A stretch of DNA of 64,000 nt from positions 558,001 through 622,000 of the forward strand of contig NZ_JACHXD010000001.1 of assembly GCF_014191875.1 (NCBI RefSeq). Reading direction: 5' to 3'. Shown here one piece after another: positions 46,601 to 55,080 of this stretch (position 1 is its first letter; the number at the start of each line of letters is the position of its first letter). This stretch comes from Pseudoduganella violacea (GTDB taxonomy: Bacteria; Pseudomonadota; Gammaproteobacteria; Burkholderiales; Burkholderiaceae_D). Both the position numbers and the translations under genes were made by a program. Below the pieces are notes generated by a model, which was not told where the DNA came from, did not search any database, and saw only the letters and a program-made list of their open reading frames with translations.

Positions 46601-49600
46601 CGTGATCGGCGCCCTGTCGAGCAACCAGGCCAAGGCCCTGACCACCGACCAGATCGTGGCCCTGACTTCGAACCAGGCCGCGGCCCTGAACAGCCAGCAA
46701 GTGGCGGGTCTGGGCACCGACGCCATCGTCGCCCTGGAAACGGCCGACCTGCTCGCCTTGAAAACCTCCGTGATCGGCGCCCTGAGCACCAGCCAGTTCG
46801 CCGCCGTCACCACCAACCAGATCGGCGCCATGTCCACCGCGCAGATTGCGTCGCTGAACACGGCCCAACTGGCAGCGGGCTTGACCACCGACCAGGTGGT
46901 GGCCCTGTCGTCCAACCAGATCGGCGCCCTGAGCACCGGCCAGTTCGCCGCCCTGGGCACCAGCTCGGTGGCTGCGATTGAAACGGCCGACATCGGCGGC
47001 CTGAAAACCGCGGTGATCGCCGCCCTGAAATCGGCGCAGATGGCCGCTTTCACTACCGACCAGATCGTGGCGCTGAGCACCAACCAGATTTCGGCCCTGA
47101 GCAGCGTCGCCATGGGGGGCTTGAGCACCGACCAGGTGGTGGCGCTGTCGTCCAACCAGGCCGCGACCCTGAGCTCGAGCCAAGTCAACGCCCTGTCGAC
47201 CAACGCGGTTGCCGCCATCGAAACCGGCGACTTCGCCGCCCTGAAAACGGCCGTGATCGGCGCCCTGTCGAGCAACCAGACCAAGGCCCTGACCACCGAC
47301 CAGATCGTGGCCCTGACTTCGAACCAGGCCGCGGCCCTGAACAGCCAGCAAGTGGTGGCGCTGGGTACCGACGCCGTCGTCGCCCTGGAAACGGCCGACC
47401 TGGCCGCGCTGAAAACCTCGGTGATCGCCTCCCTGAGCACCAGCCAGTTCGCCGCCGTCACCACCAACCAGATCGGCGCCATGTCCACCGCGCAGATTGC
47501 GTCGCTGAACACGGCCCAGCTGGCAGCGGGCTTGAGCACCGACCAGGTGGTGGCCTTGTCGTCCAACCAAGTAGGCGCCCTGAGCACCGGCCAGTTCGCT
47601 GCCCTGGGTACTAGTGCTGTCGCCGCGATTGAAACGGCCGACATCGGCGGTCTGAAAACCAATGTGATCGCCGCCCTGAAATCGGCGCAGATGGCCGCTT
47701 TCACCACCGATCAGATCGTGGCGCTGAGCACCAACCAGGTTGCCGCGTTGAGCAGCGTCGCCATGGCGGCCTTGAGCACCGACCAGGTGGTGGCGCTGTC
47801 GTCCAACCAGGCCGCGACCCTGAGTTCGGGCCAGGTCAACGCCCTGTCGACCAACGCGATTGCCGCCATCGAAACCGGCGATCTGACCGCGCTGAAAACC
47901 GCGGTGATCGCCGCCCTGGGCAGCAACCAGGCCAAGGCGCTGACCACCGACCAGATCGTGGCCCTGAGCACCAACCAGGTGATCGCCCTGAGCAGCGCCG
48001 CCATGGTGGGCCTGAACTCCGACCAGATCGTGGCCTTGTCGTCCAACCAGGCCGCGACCCTGAGCTCGAGCCAAGTCAACGCCTTGTCGACCAGCTCGGT
48101 GGCAGCCATCGAAACCGGCGATTTCGCCGCCCTGAAAACGGCCGTGATCGGCGCCCTGTCGAGTAACCAGGCCAAGGCCCTGACCACCGACCAGATCGTG
48201 GCCTTGACCTCGAACCAGGCTGCGGCCCTGAACAGCCAGCAAGTGGTGGCGCTGGGCACCGACGCCATCGTCGCCCTGGAAACGGCCGACCTGGCGGCGC
48301 TGAAAACCTCGGTGATCGCTTCCCTGAGCACCAGCCAGTTCGCCGCCGTCACGACCAACCAGATCGGCGCCATGTCCACCGCCCAGGTTGCGTCGCTGAA
48401 CACGGCCCAGCTGGCAGCGGGCTTGACCACCGACCAAGTGGTGGCCCTGTCGTCCAACCAGGTGGGTACGCTGAGCACCGCCCAGGTGGCCGCTCTGGGT
48501 ACCAGCGCCGTGGCTGCGATTGAAACGGCCGATATCGGCGCCCTGAAAACGGCCGCCATCACGGCCCTGAAATCGGCCCAGGTCGCTGCCCTGACCACCG
48601 ACCAGTTTGCCGCCCTGGGTTCCGCCCAAGTCGCCGCCCTGAGCACGGCCAATATCGCCAGCGGCCTGACCACCGACCAGGTGGTGGCCCTGACCACGAC
48701 CCAGGCTTCGGCCCTGAGCTCGTCCCAGCTGGCTGCCTTCAGCACCGCCGCGGTCGCCGCGCTGGAAACAGCCGATATCGTGGCCCTGAAGTCGAGCGCC
48801 ATCAGCGCCCTGAGCAGCAACCAGGTTGCGGCCCTGGGCACCAACCAGCTGATGGCCATCGAGACCGCCGACATCGGCGCGCTGAAAACTGCGGCCATCC
48901 GCGGCCTGAGCACCGACCAGATCCAGGCGATCACGACCAGCCAGATCAAGGCGCTGACCTCGAGCCAGGTGTGCGCCTTGACCTCGACCCAGGTGCAAGC
49001 CCTGACCTCGGACCAGATCAACGCCTTCACCTCGCCGTTCTACACCCCGGTGGTGCTGGACTTGAACGGCAACGGCATCGAGACCCTGTCGACCGAGGCC
49101 GGCGTGAACTTCGACCTGCTGGCCAACGGCAGCAAGCTCAACACCGGCTGGGTGGGCGGCGGCGACGGCCTGCTGGCCCTGGACCGCAACGGCGACGGCA
49201 TCATCAACGATGGTTCCGAACTGTTCGGCTCCGGCACCACCCTGGTCAATGGCCAGAAAGCCGGCAATGGCTATCAGGCCATGGCTGAGCTGGACAGCAA
49301 CGGCGACGGCGTCCTGAGCGCTGCCGACAGCGCCTTCAGCCAGCTGCGCGTCTGGGTCGACGGCAATGCCGACGGCGTGAGCCAGGCGGCCGAGCTGAAA
49401 TCGCTGGCCGAGCTGAACATCGCCAAGCTGGACCTGAAGGCACAGCAGAACGTGTCCTGGAACAACGGTAACCTGGTGGGTCTGACCTCGACCTACGAGA
49501 CCACCGATGGCCAGACCCACGCCGCCGCCGACGTCTGGTTCGCCGCCAAACCGGCTGCCGCCACCAGCAGCGTCAGCAGCCTGGTGCAAGCGATCGGTTC

Positions 49601-49832
49601 CTTCAGCAACGAAGCGGCCGCCGTGGCAGCGCCGAAGCTGGATGCCGCCCAGGCGCTGAACGGCAGCAGCGTGGCCGCCAACGCCGCCTCTATGGCCGGT
49701 GCGATCCGCAGCTTCGAAGCGGCCAACAAGCCGAACGGGGCGGAAAACATGGCTTCCAGCGAAGAAACCTTGCGTCTGAAAGCCCTGAACAGCGCTGCCG
49801 GCCACGGTTTCCTGGCTGCTCCGCAGAAGTAA
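43605..49832 (+). CDS. Giant octapeptide-repeat protein, type I secretion substrate
   Basis: The 2075-aa product is made almost entirely of eight-residue repeats with consensus (L/I)-(S/T)-(T/S)-(D/N/A)-Q-(I/V)-x-A, about 220 copies from residue 5 to about 1800. Occasional variants read ETADIAAL or LKTAVIGA. The C-terminus (from about 1811, VVLDLNGNGIETL) has calcium-binding-type loops DRNGDGIINDGSE (about 1859), DSNGDGVLSAAD (about 1896) and DGNADGVSQ (about 1918), as in RTX-like exported proteins. There is no N-terminal signal peptide; the exporter genes follow. Start 43605 has AAGGAG; an in-frame ATG at 43542 lacks one. It is probably a surface filament, S-layer or adhesin. Confidence 0.88.
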   Translation: MSIVTSMSTKQISELTTAQIAGLVTSDIAGLNSDQFRALTTTQIQAFTTNQVPAFTTAQMAADMTTDQIVALTANQAGALTTLQVANLSTNNIVALETADLAALKTANIAALKSAQVAAITTTQIGALGTAQVASLSTASLASGITTDQIVALSSDQVGALSTGQFASLSTNSIAAIETADIGGLKTAVISSLKSAQVVALTTGQVGALSTNQVTALSSAATAGLSTDQVVALSSNQAAVLSSSQVNALSTNAIAAIETGDFAALKTSVIGALGSNQTKALTTDQIVALSTNQVVALSSAAMVGLSTDHVVALSSNQASVLSSSQVNALSTSGIAAIETGDFAALKTAVIGALSSNQAKALTTDQIVALTSNQAAALNSQQVAGLGTDAIVALETADLLALKTSVIGALSTSQFAAVTTNQIGAMSTAQVASLNTAQLAAGLTTDQVVALSSNQIGALSTGQFAALGTSSVAAIETADIGGLKTAVIAALKSAQMAAFTTDQIVALSTNQITALSSVAMAALSTDQVVALSSNQAATLSSSQVNALSTNAVAAIETGDFAALKTAVIGALSSSQAKALTTDQIVALTSNQAAALNSQQVVALGTDAIVALETADLAALKTSVIASLSTSQFAAVTTNQIGAMSTAQVASLNTAQLAAGLTTDQVVALSSNQIGALSTGQFAALSSNSVAAIETADIGGLKTNVIAALKSAQMAAFTTDQIVALSTNQITALSSVAMAGLTTDQVVALSSNQAATLSSSQVNALSTNAVAAIETGDFAALKTAVIGALSSNQTKALTTDQIVALTSNQAAALNSQQVVGLGTDAIVALETADLAALKTSVIASLSTSQFAAVTTNQIGAMSTAQIASLNTAQLAAGLTTDQVVALSSNQIGALSTGQFAALSSNSVAAIETADIGGLKTNVIAALKSAQMAAFTTDQIVALSTNQITALSSVAMAALSTDQVVALSSNQAATLSSSQVNALSTNAVAAIETGDFAALKTAVIGALSSNQAKALTTDQIVALTSNQAAALNSQQVAGLGTDAIVALETADLLALKTSVIGALSTSQFAAVTTNQIGAMSTAQIASLNTAQLAAGLTTDQVVALSSNQIGALSTGQFAALGTSSVAAIETADIGGLKTAVIAALKSAQMAAFTTDQIVALSTNQISALSSVAMGGLSTDQVVALSSNQAATLSSSQVNALSTNAVAAIETGDFAALKTAVIGALSSNQTKALTTDQIVALTSNQAAALNSQQVVALGTDAVVALETADLAALKTSVIASLSTSQFAAVTTNQIGAMSTAQIASLNTAQLAAGLSTDQVVALSSNQVGALSTGQFAALGTSAVAAIETADIGGLKTNVIAALKSAQMAAFTTDQIVALSTNQVAALSSVAMAALSTDQVVALSSNQAATLSSGQVNALSTNAIAAIETGDLTALKTAVIAALGSNQAKALTTDQIVALSTNQVIALSSAAMVGLNSDQIVALSSNQAATLSSSQVNALSTSSVAAIETGDFAALKTAVIGALSSNQAKALTTDQIVALTSNQAAALNSQQVVALGTDAIVALETADLAALKTSVIASLSTSQFAAVTTNQIGAMSTAQVASLNTAQLAAGLTTDQVVALSSNQVGTLSTAQVAALGTSAVAAIETADIGALKTAAITALKSAQVAALTTDQFAALGSAQVAALSTANIASGLTTDQVVALTTTQASALSSSQLAAFSTAAVAALETADIVALKSSAISALSSNQVAALGTNQLMAIETADIGALKTAAIRGLSTDQIQAITTSQIKALTSSQVCALTSTQVQALTSDQINAFTSPFYTPVVLDLNGNGIETLSTEAGVNFDLLANGSKLNTGWVGGGDGLLALDRNGDGIINDGSELFGSGTTLVNGQKAGNGYQAMAELDSNGDGVLSAADSAFSQLRVWVDGNADGVSQAAELKSLAELNIAKLDLKAQQNVSWNNGNLVGLTSTYETTDGQTHAAADVWFAAKPAAATSSVSSLVQAIGSFSNEAAAVAAPKLDAAQALNGSSVAANAASMAGAIRSFEAANKPNGAENMASSEETLRLKALNSAAGHGFLAAPQK
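44400..48140 (+). repeat. 651-base tandem super-repeats inside the giant gene
   Basis: A marker at the start of an AAAAC(G/C) stretch recurs at 44640, 45291, 45942, 46593 and 47244, exactly 651 bases apart (217 codons, 27 octads plus one residue). A shorter 240-base step separates 44400 from 44640, and 47244 to 48135 is 891 (651 plus 240). Units are nearly identical over long stretches, so unequal crossover or gene conversion keeps them alike. Copy number may vary between isolates or be mis-assembled from short reads. Confidence 0.9.
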
Positions 49833-49863
49833 GCAATGCCCCATCCGGGGGCAAAACCGGGCA

Positions 49864-49937
49864 GGGGACGGGGGACCGTCCCCCTGTTTCCTGGAATCAA
49901 AAGCGGCAAGACGACCAGTCTTGCCGCTTTTTTCATG
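49864..49937 (+). terminator. Terminators between the repeat-protein gene and its exporter
   Basis: Two hairpins lie in tandem. GGGGACG/CGTCCCC (49864-49883) is followed by a strong one with 14-base arms (49899-49912 and 49918-49931), loop GACCA, and a T-run. They lie between the giant gene stop and the ABC gene. This would let most transcripts end after the substrate gene, with some readthrough into the exporter genes, as seen for other type I systems. Confidence 0.9.
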
Positions 49938-49998
49938 CATTTGCTTTTGACGGCCTAGAGTAGAATCCTTGAGCGATAACACTGCGCCAAGCTCACTA

Positions 49999-52143
49999 AT
50001 GTCCGAAAAATTTCCACATACCGCAATCCAGTGCCTGACGGCCGTCGCCCAGCATCACGGCTTGCAGATCAATCCGGAGCGCTTGATCGACGACTATGCC
50101 CTGGGTGCGGTGGAACCCGCTCCCGGCGTGCTGCTGCGCATTGCTAACGACATTGGCCTGAAAGCCAAATCGGACAATCTGAGCTGGGAAAAGCTGCTGG
50201 CCCAGGGCGGCGTCTTTCCGCTGCTGGCCCGCCTGAAAAACCAGAATATGGTGATCGTGGTCGGCGCCACCGGCGCCGGCGCCGGCGCCAAGGTGGCCGT
50301 GCTCAATCCGGCCGCCCGCAATGCCGAAGTGGTGATGCTGGACCGCGCCCAGTTCACCGAATACTGGACCGGCGAAGTGCTGTTCCTGAAACGCCAGCAC
50401 AAGCTGACCGACCCCAACCAGCCCTTCGGCCTGCGCTGGTTCATTCCCGAAATCCTCAAGCAGAAGGCGGCCTTCCGCGACATCCTGATCGCCGCCATCG
50501 CCATGCACCTGCTGTCCTTGGCCTCGCCCATGTTCTTCCAGTTGGTGATCGACAAGGTGCTGACCCACCAGAGCATCAGCACCTTATGGGTGCTGGCCGC
50601 CGGCATCGTCATGGCGCTCTGCTTCGACGCCCTGTTCGGCTTCCTGCGCCAGATGCTGACCCTGGCCGCCAGCAACAAGATCGATATGCGGCTGACGCGG
50701 CGCACCTTCGGCCACCTGCTGTCACTGCCCATCGACTACTTCGAGACGACGACGGCCGGCATCATCACCCGCCATATGCAGCAGCTGGAGAAAATCCGCA
50801 GCTTCCTCACCGGCCGCCTGTTCTTCACCGGCCTCGACTTGCTGGCGCTGCTGGTCTTCCTGCCCATCCTGTTCTCCTACTCCTTCAAGCTGACCATGGT
50901 GGTGCTGCTGTTCGCCGCCATGATCGCCGGGGTGGTGATGGCCATGGTGCCGACCTTCCAGCGCCGCCTCAACGCCCTGTACACGGCCGAAGGCATGCGC
51001 CAGGCCATGCTGGTGGAAACCATCCACGGCATGCGCACGGTCAAAGCCCTGGCCATCGAGCCGGCCCAGCGCCGCGACTGGGACCAGCGCTCGGCCGAGG
51101 CGATCAATATGCACTTCCGCGTCGGCCAGATCTCGATCACCGGCAACGCCGTCACCGACTTCCTGGGCAAGATGATGCCCGTGACCCTGATCGTCATCGG
51201 CGCCCAGGACGTGTTCGACCAGACCCTCTCGATCGGCGCCCTGATCGCCTTCCAGATGCTGTCGCAGCGCGTGACCCAGCCCCTGATCTCCATCGTCGGC
51301 CTGGTCAACGAATACCAGGAAACCGCGCTCTCGGTGCGCATGCTGGGCGAGGTGATGAACCGCGCGCCCGAAGGCCGCGCCGGCGCCGGCGGCCTGCGTC
51401 CGGTGCTGACCGGCCAGATCAAGTTCGAGGACGTGACTTTCCGCTACCCCGGCTCGCAGACCAATGCGCTGGACCGCACCAGCCTGACCATCGAACCGAA
51501 CACCGTAGTCGGCATCGTCGGCCGCAGTGGCTCGGGCAAGACCACGCTGACCAAGGTGATCCAGGGTCTTTACAATATCCAGGAAGGCATCGTGCGCTTC
51601 GACGGCTTCGACGCGCGCGAGATCGAGCTGGCCCACTTGCGGCGCCAGATCGGCGTCGTCCTGCAGGAGAACTTCCTGTTCCGCGGCACCGTGCGCGAAA
51701 ACCTGGTGGTCACCAAGCCCGACGCCACTTTCGAGGAAATCGCCGAAGCGGCGGCGGCGGCCGGCGCCGACGAATTCATCGAGCGCCTGCCGCAGGGCTA
51801 CGACACCCTGCTCGAAGAGAATGCATCGAACCTCTCGGGCGGCCAGAAACAGCGCCTCTCGATCGCCCGCACCCTGCTGGCCAAGCCGCGCATCCTGATC
51901 CTGGACGAAGCGGCCAGCGCGCTCGACCCGGAAAGTGAAGCCATCTTTATCCGCAACCTGTCGCGCATCGCCGTGGGCCGCACCGTGGTGATGATCTCGC
52001 ACCGGCTGTCGACCCTGGTCAACGCCGACTCCATCCTCGTGATGCAGCGCGGCCGCCTGGTCGACGCCGGCCGCCACGAAGAACTGCTCACCCGCAGCGA
52101 CACTTATCAGCACTTATGGAACCAGCAAACAAGCCACCTGTGA
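49999..52143 (+). CDS. Type I secretion ABC transporter with C39-like domain
   Basis: The 714-aa product has an N-terminal C39-peptidase-like domain (about 1-130) in which the catalytic Cys position is Thr and the His position is Asn, so it is a degenerate substrate-binding domain as in HlyB. Six membrane helices follow, then an ABC domain with Walker A GRSGSGKTT, LSGGQKQR signature and Walker B ILILDEAAS. ATG 49999 is preferred; a TTG 30 bases upstream in frame is an alternative, and neither has a strong ribosome site. It overlaps the adaptor gene by 28 bases. Confidence 0.92.
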   Translation: MSEKFPHTAIQCLTAVAQHHGLQINPERLIDDYALGAVEPAPGVLLRIANDIGLKAKSDNLSWEKLLAQGGVFPLLARLKNQNMVIVVGATGAGAGAKVAVLNPAARNAEVVMLDRAQFTEYWTGEVLFLKRQHKLTDPNQPFGLRWFIPEILKQKAAFRDILIAAIAMHLLSLASPMFFQLVIDKVLTHQSISTLWVLAAGIVMALCFDALFGFLRQMLTLAASNKIDMRLTRRTFGHLLSLPIDYFETTTAGIITRHMQQLEKIRSFLTGRLFFTGLDLLALLVFLPILFSYSFKLTMVVLLFAAMIAGVVMAMVPTFQRRLNALYTAEGMRQAMLVETIHGMRTVKALAIEPAQRRDWDQRSAEAINMHFRVGQISITGNAVTDFLGKMMPVTLIVIGAQDVFDQTLSIGALIAFQMLSQRVTQPLISIVGLVNEYQETALSVRMLGEVMNRAPEGRAGAGGLRPVLTGQIKFEDVTFRYPGSQTNALDRTSLTIEPNTVVGIVGRSGSGKTTLTKVIQGLYNIQEGIVRFDGFDAREIELAHLRRQIGVVLQENFLFRGTVRENLVVTKPDATFEEIAEAAAAAGADEFIERLPQGYDTLLEENASNLSGGQKQRLSIARTLLAKPRILILDEAASALDPESEAIFIRNLSRIAVGRTVVMISHRLSTLVNADSILVMQRGRLVDAGRHEELLTRSDTYQHLWNQQTSHL

Positions 52144-53471
52144 AATCGCGCGAGGCCGGCACCGAAATCGAGTTCCTGCCCGACGCCGACGCCATCGAGC
52201 GCTCGCCGCTGCCGCGCTATGTGCGTTTGACGCTGCACCTGCTGACGGCCGCCTTTGTCACCTTTATCGTCTGGGCCAGCCTGTCCCAGGTCGAAAAGGT
52301 GGTGAGCGCGCACGGCCGCCTGGTCAATCCGCTGCCGAACATCATTGTGCAGCCGCTGGAAACCTCGATCGTGCAGCGCATCGAAGTGCGCGTCGGCCAG
52401 GTCGTGAAAAAAGGCCAGGTGCTGGCCACGCTCGACCCCACCTTCACCCAGGCCGACGAGCAGCAGCTGCGCAACCGCCTGGCCAGCCTCGACACCCAGA
52501 CCGACAGCCTGCGCGCCGAACTGGAAGGCAAACCGGTGGCCGCCACCGCCACGGGCAGCGCCGACCAGGTGCTGCAAGGCCAGCTGGCCTCCGAACGCCA
52601 GGGCAATTTCCAGGCCCAGCGCACCAGGATGGACCAGAACATCGAGCGCCTCAAAGCCAGCATCGAGACCAGCCGCCGCGACCAGCAAGTGCTGGCCCAG
52701 CGCGTCAAATCGCTGACCGAGATCGAAGCCATGCAGGAAAAGCTGCTGTCCGAGAATTTCGGCGCCAAGATGCACCTGCTGGAAGCGCGCGACCGCCGTC
52801 TCGAGGTCGAGCGCACCATGGTCATGGGCCGCAACCGCGAAATTGAGCTGGGCCGCGAACTGGCCGCCGCCGAAGCCGAACGCGCCGCCTTCAACAAAAG
52901 CTGGCGCCAGAAAGCCATGGAAGACCTGCTGGCCGCCACGCGCGACCGCGACGGCATCAACGAGCAGCTGGCCAAGGCCGACAAGCGCCACCAGCTGGTC
53001 CAGCTGACCGCCCCGGCCGAAGCCGTCGTGCTGGAAGTCGGCAAGCTCTCGCAAGGCTCGGTGGTGCGCGAAGCCGAGCAGATGTTCGTGCTGGTGCCGC
53101 TCGGCGCCCAGCTCGAAGCCGAAGTGCAGATCGACTCCGCCGACATCGGCTACATCAAGCGCGGCGACCCGGTGCATTTGAAACTGGACGCCTTCCCCTT
53201 CCAGCAGCACGGCGCGCTCGACGGCAAGGTCCGCACCGTCAGCGAAGACTCCTTCAAGCGCGAGCAAGCCACGCCCGGCCAAGGCACCGACGCCTACTAT
53301 GTGAGCCGCATCGACTACGGCAACAACCGTCTGAAAAAGATGGAAGGCAAAAGCCGCCTGCTGCCCGGCATGACGGTCACGGCCGAGATCGTCGTCGGCA
53401 AGCGCAGCGTCATGTCCTACCTGCTGTGGCCGCTCACCAAAGCCCTCGACGAATCCATCCGCGAACCCTAA
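52116..53471 (+). CDS. HlyD-family type I secretion adaptor
   Basis: The 451-aa product has one N-terminal membrane helix (about 38-58), a biotinyl-lipoyl-like barrel (VQRIEVRVGQVVKKGQVLATLDPTFTQADEQQL), long coiled coils in the middle and a C-terminal barrel. HlyD-type adaptors bridge the ABC transporter and an outer-membrane TolC-type channel. It starts inside the ABC gene, so translation is coupled. No TolC homologue follows, and repeat copy E lies directly after the stop. Confidence 0.92.
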   Translation: MEPANKPPVKSREAGTEIEFLPDADAIERSPLPRYVRLTLHLLTAAFVTFIVWASLSQVEKVVSAHGRLVNPLPNIIVQPLETSIVQRIEVRVGQVVKKGQVLATLDPTFTQADEQQLRNRLASLDTQTDSLRAELEGKPVAATATGSADQVLQGQLASERQGNFQAQRTRMDQNIERLKASIETSRRDQQVLAQRVKSLTEIEAMQEKLLSENFGAKMHLLEARDRRLEVERTMVMGRNREIELGRELAAAEAERAAFNKSWRQKAMEDLLAATRDRDGINEQLAKADKRHQLVQLTAPAEAVVLEVGKLSQGSVVREAEQMFVLVPLGAQLEAEVQIDSADIGYIKRGDPVHLKLDAFPFQQHGALDGKVRTVSEDSFKREQATPGQGTDAYYVSRIDYGNNRLKKMEGKSRLLPGMTVTAEIVVGKRSVMSYLLWPLTKALDESIREP

Positions 53472-53472
53472 G

Positions 53473-53603
53473 GTTTGATCTGCCGCAAACAATGTCCCAC
53501 CCTGGTGTCAGGCACCGGAGTAGGACATTCTTTGATTTAGATCAGCAAATGTCCCACCTTGGTGCCTGACACCAGGGTGGGACATTTTTTGATTTGGCGC
53601 AAA
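53473..53603. repeat. Palindromic intergenic repeat, copy E
   Basis: Two units between the convergent adaptor and epimerase genes, beginning one base after the adaptor stop. Unit 2 pairs TGTCCCACCTTGGTG with CACCAGGGTGGGACA (one wobble/mismatch) around CCTGA, followed by TTTTTT. Order and spacing match copies A and C. Confidence 0.9.
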
Positions 53604-53617
53604 GGGTTGTGGCGGGC

Positions 53618-54511
53618 TTAGCCGGCGAGGGTGCGGGTGATGCCTTCGGCCAGGCTGATTTTGGGGTGCCAGCCGGGGAGTTGCGGGTAGCTAGTCCAGG
53701 GGACCATCACTTCGCGCGGACGGTAGGCACGTCCGCCCCATTCGATGTCGAGCGGGAGGCCGCTGACTTTGGCATACAGGGCGGCCAGCTCTTTCAAGGG
53801 CAGGGGGGCGCCGCTCGAGATGCCGTAGGCGGCCATGGCTTCTTCCTGGGCGCCGCTTTGCAGGCGATCGAAGGCCTGCAGGAAGGCGTCCAGCACATCG
53901 TCGATGTAGACCAGGTCGATCAGTTGGCCGCCGGGGGACATGGCCAGCGCCGTTCCGGCTTGCGCGGTCTTTTTCAGCAGGTGCAGCAGCTTGGGGCGCT
54001 GGTCGCCGGGACCATAGGTGTCGAATAGCTTGAGCGTGCAGACGCGCAGCCCGGCGCATTCGGCGTAGTAGCGCAGGATGGCTTCGAAGGCCTGCTTGGT
54101 GGCGGCGTACAGGCAGACCGGGTTGTAGTCGCCGTCCTCATAGTGCTGCCATGAGGTGCCGGCATTCACCAGCAACTTGACGCCGTTGGCGGCCATGGCT
54201 TCGGCCAGCTGGGTGGAGAACAACACATTGGACTGGATCAGGCGCTCGACATCGGCCGCCGTGTGCTGGGCCAGGAACAGCGAGGCCAGATGGAATACGC
54301 CTTGCGGCGCGGCCTGGCGCACGATTTCGATCAGCCCCGCCGTGCTGCCGTCATGTTCATGGATGTGCAGGGCCGGATGCTCCAGCCCTTCTCGCGCGGA
54401 GCCGGGACGCAGCAGCAGATGCACCTGCCAGCCTTCGCGCGCCAGCCGCTGCGCCAGCGCCGCGCCGATAAAGCCGCTGGCGCCGGTCAGCAGGACGGAG
54501 CGCGTAGTCAT
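53618..54511 (-). CDS. NAD(P)-dependent sugar epimerase/reductase
   Basis: The 297-aa product is an extended short-chain dehydrogenase: GASGFIGAAL (GxxGxxG, about 10-16), a Tyr-x3-Lys pair in LYAATKQAF, and LIDLVYIDDV. In this cluster it could be the final reductase/epimerase forming a CDP-3,6-dideoxyhexose. The start at 54511 overlaps the upstream gene's stop (ATGA). It is the last gene of the minus-strand glycan cluster. Confidence 0.85.
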   Translation of the reverse strand: MTTRSVLLTGASGFIGAALAQRLAREGWQVHLLLRPGSAREGLEHPALHIHEHDGSTAGLIEIVRQAAPQGVFHLASLFLAQHTAADVERLIQSNVLFSTQLAEAMAANGVKLLVNAGTSWQHYEDGDYNPVCLYAATKQAFEAILRYYAECAGLRVCTLKLFDTYGPGDQRPKLLHLLKKTAQAGTALAMSPGGQLIDLVYIDDVLDAFLQAFDRLQSGAQEEAMAAYGISSGAPLPLKELAALYAKVSGLPLDIEWGGRAYRPREVMVPWTSYPQLPGWHPKISLAEGITRTLAG

Positions 54512-55080
54512 GCCGCGCTCCCGCGATAGACGAAGGGGGAGGCGAAATCGGCCAGCGCGGCAAAGCCCTGGTCGCGCTGCGACAGCACCGGATTGTCGCC
54601 CGGCCAGGCGATGCCGGCCGAGTTCCACAGGATGCCGCTGTCGTGCGCCGGCGCGTAGACGGTGCTGACCTTGTACATCATCAGCGCCTGTGCGCTCAGG
54701 GTGTAGAAGCCGTGCGCCACGCCCGGTGCCAGATACAGCATATGGCCGTTCTCGCCGCTCAGTTCCATGGTCAGGTGCTGGCCATAGGTGGGCGAGCCGA
54801 CGCGCAGGTCGACAGCCGCATCGAGCACCGCGCCTTGCACGCAATAGACCAGTTTCGTATGGTCTTGCGGCGGGGTCTGGAAATGCAGGCCGCGCAGCAC
54901 GCCGCGCTGCGAGGCGGAGTAGTACTCTTCGCGGAACACGGTTTCCAGTCCGTGCTCGCGGAACAGCTCTTCGTGGAAGGTTTTCACGAAGTGGCCGCGT
55001 TCATCGCGCAGGATGTTGGGAATGATCTGGAAGCAGCCTTCCAGCTTGGTAGGCAGGATGATCATGGGTGGCTTCTTCAT
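54508..55080 (-). CDS. dTDP-4-dehydrorhamnose 3,5-epimerase-like protein
   Basis: The 190-aa cupin-fold protein matches RfbC-type epimerases: RDERGHFVKTFHEELF, EEYYSASQRGVLRGLHFQ with the catalytic His, then KLVYCVQGAVLDAAVDLR. With rfbF-G-H nearby it may epimerise a CDP-4-keto-dideoxy sugar at C5, as AscE does in ascarylose synthesis, rather than make rhamnose. Translation starts where the preceding stop ends (TAAATG). A second Met at codon 6 is an alternative. Confidence 0.85.
   Translation of the reverse strand: MKKPPMIILPTKLEGCFQIIPNILRDERGHFVKTFHEELFREHGLETVFREEYYSASQRGVLRGLHFQTPPQDHTKLVYCVQGAVLDAAVDLRVGSPTYGQHLTMELSGENGHMLYLAPGVAHGFYTLSAQALMMYKVSTVYAPAHDSGILWNSAGIAWPGDNPVLSQRDQGFAALADFASPFVYRGSAA

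Noticed and set aside
43605-49030. CRISPR-like array in the giant gene
   Set aside because: The repeats are 24-base coding units without unique spacers, in frame throughout a single gene.
43575-49982. A 2135-residue open frame on the minus strand opposite the giant gene, plus other long antisense frames
   Set aside because: It is a by-product of the 24-base period and the codon bias of the repeat gene. It has no ribosome site and its protein is a mirror low-complexity pattern.
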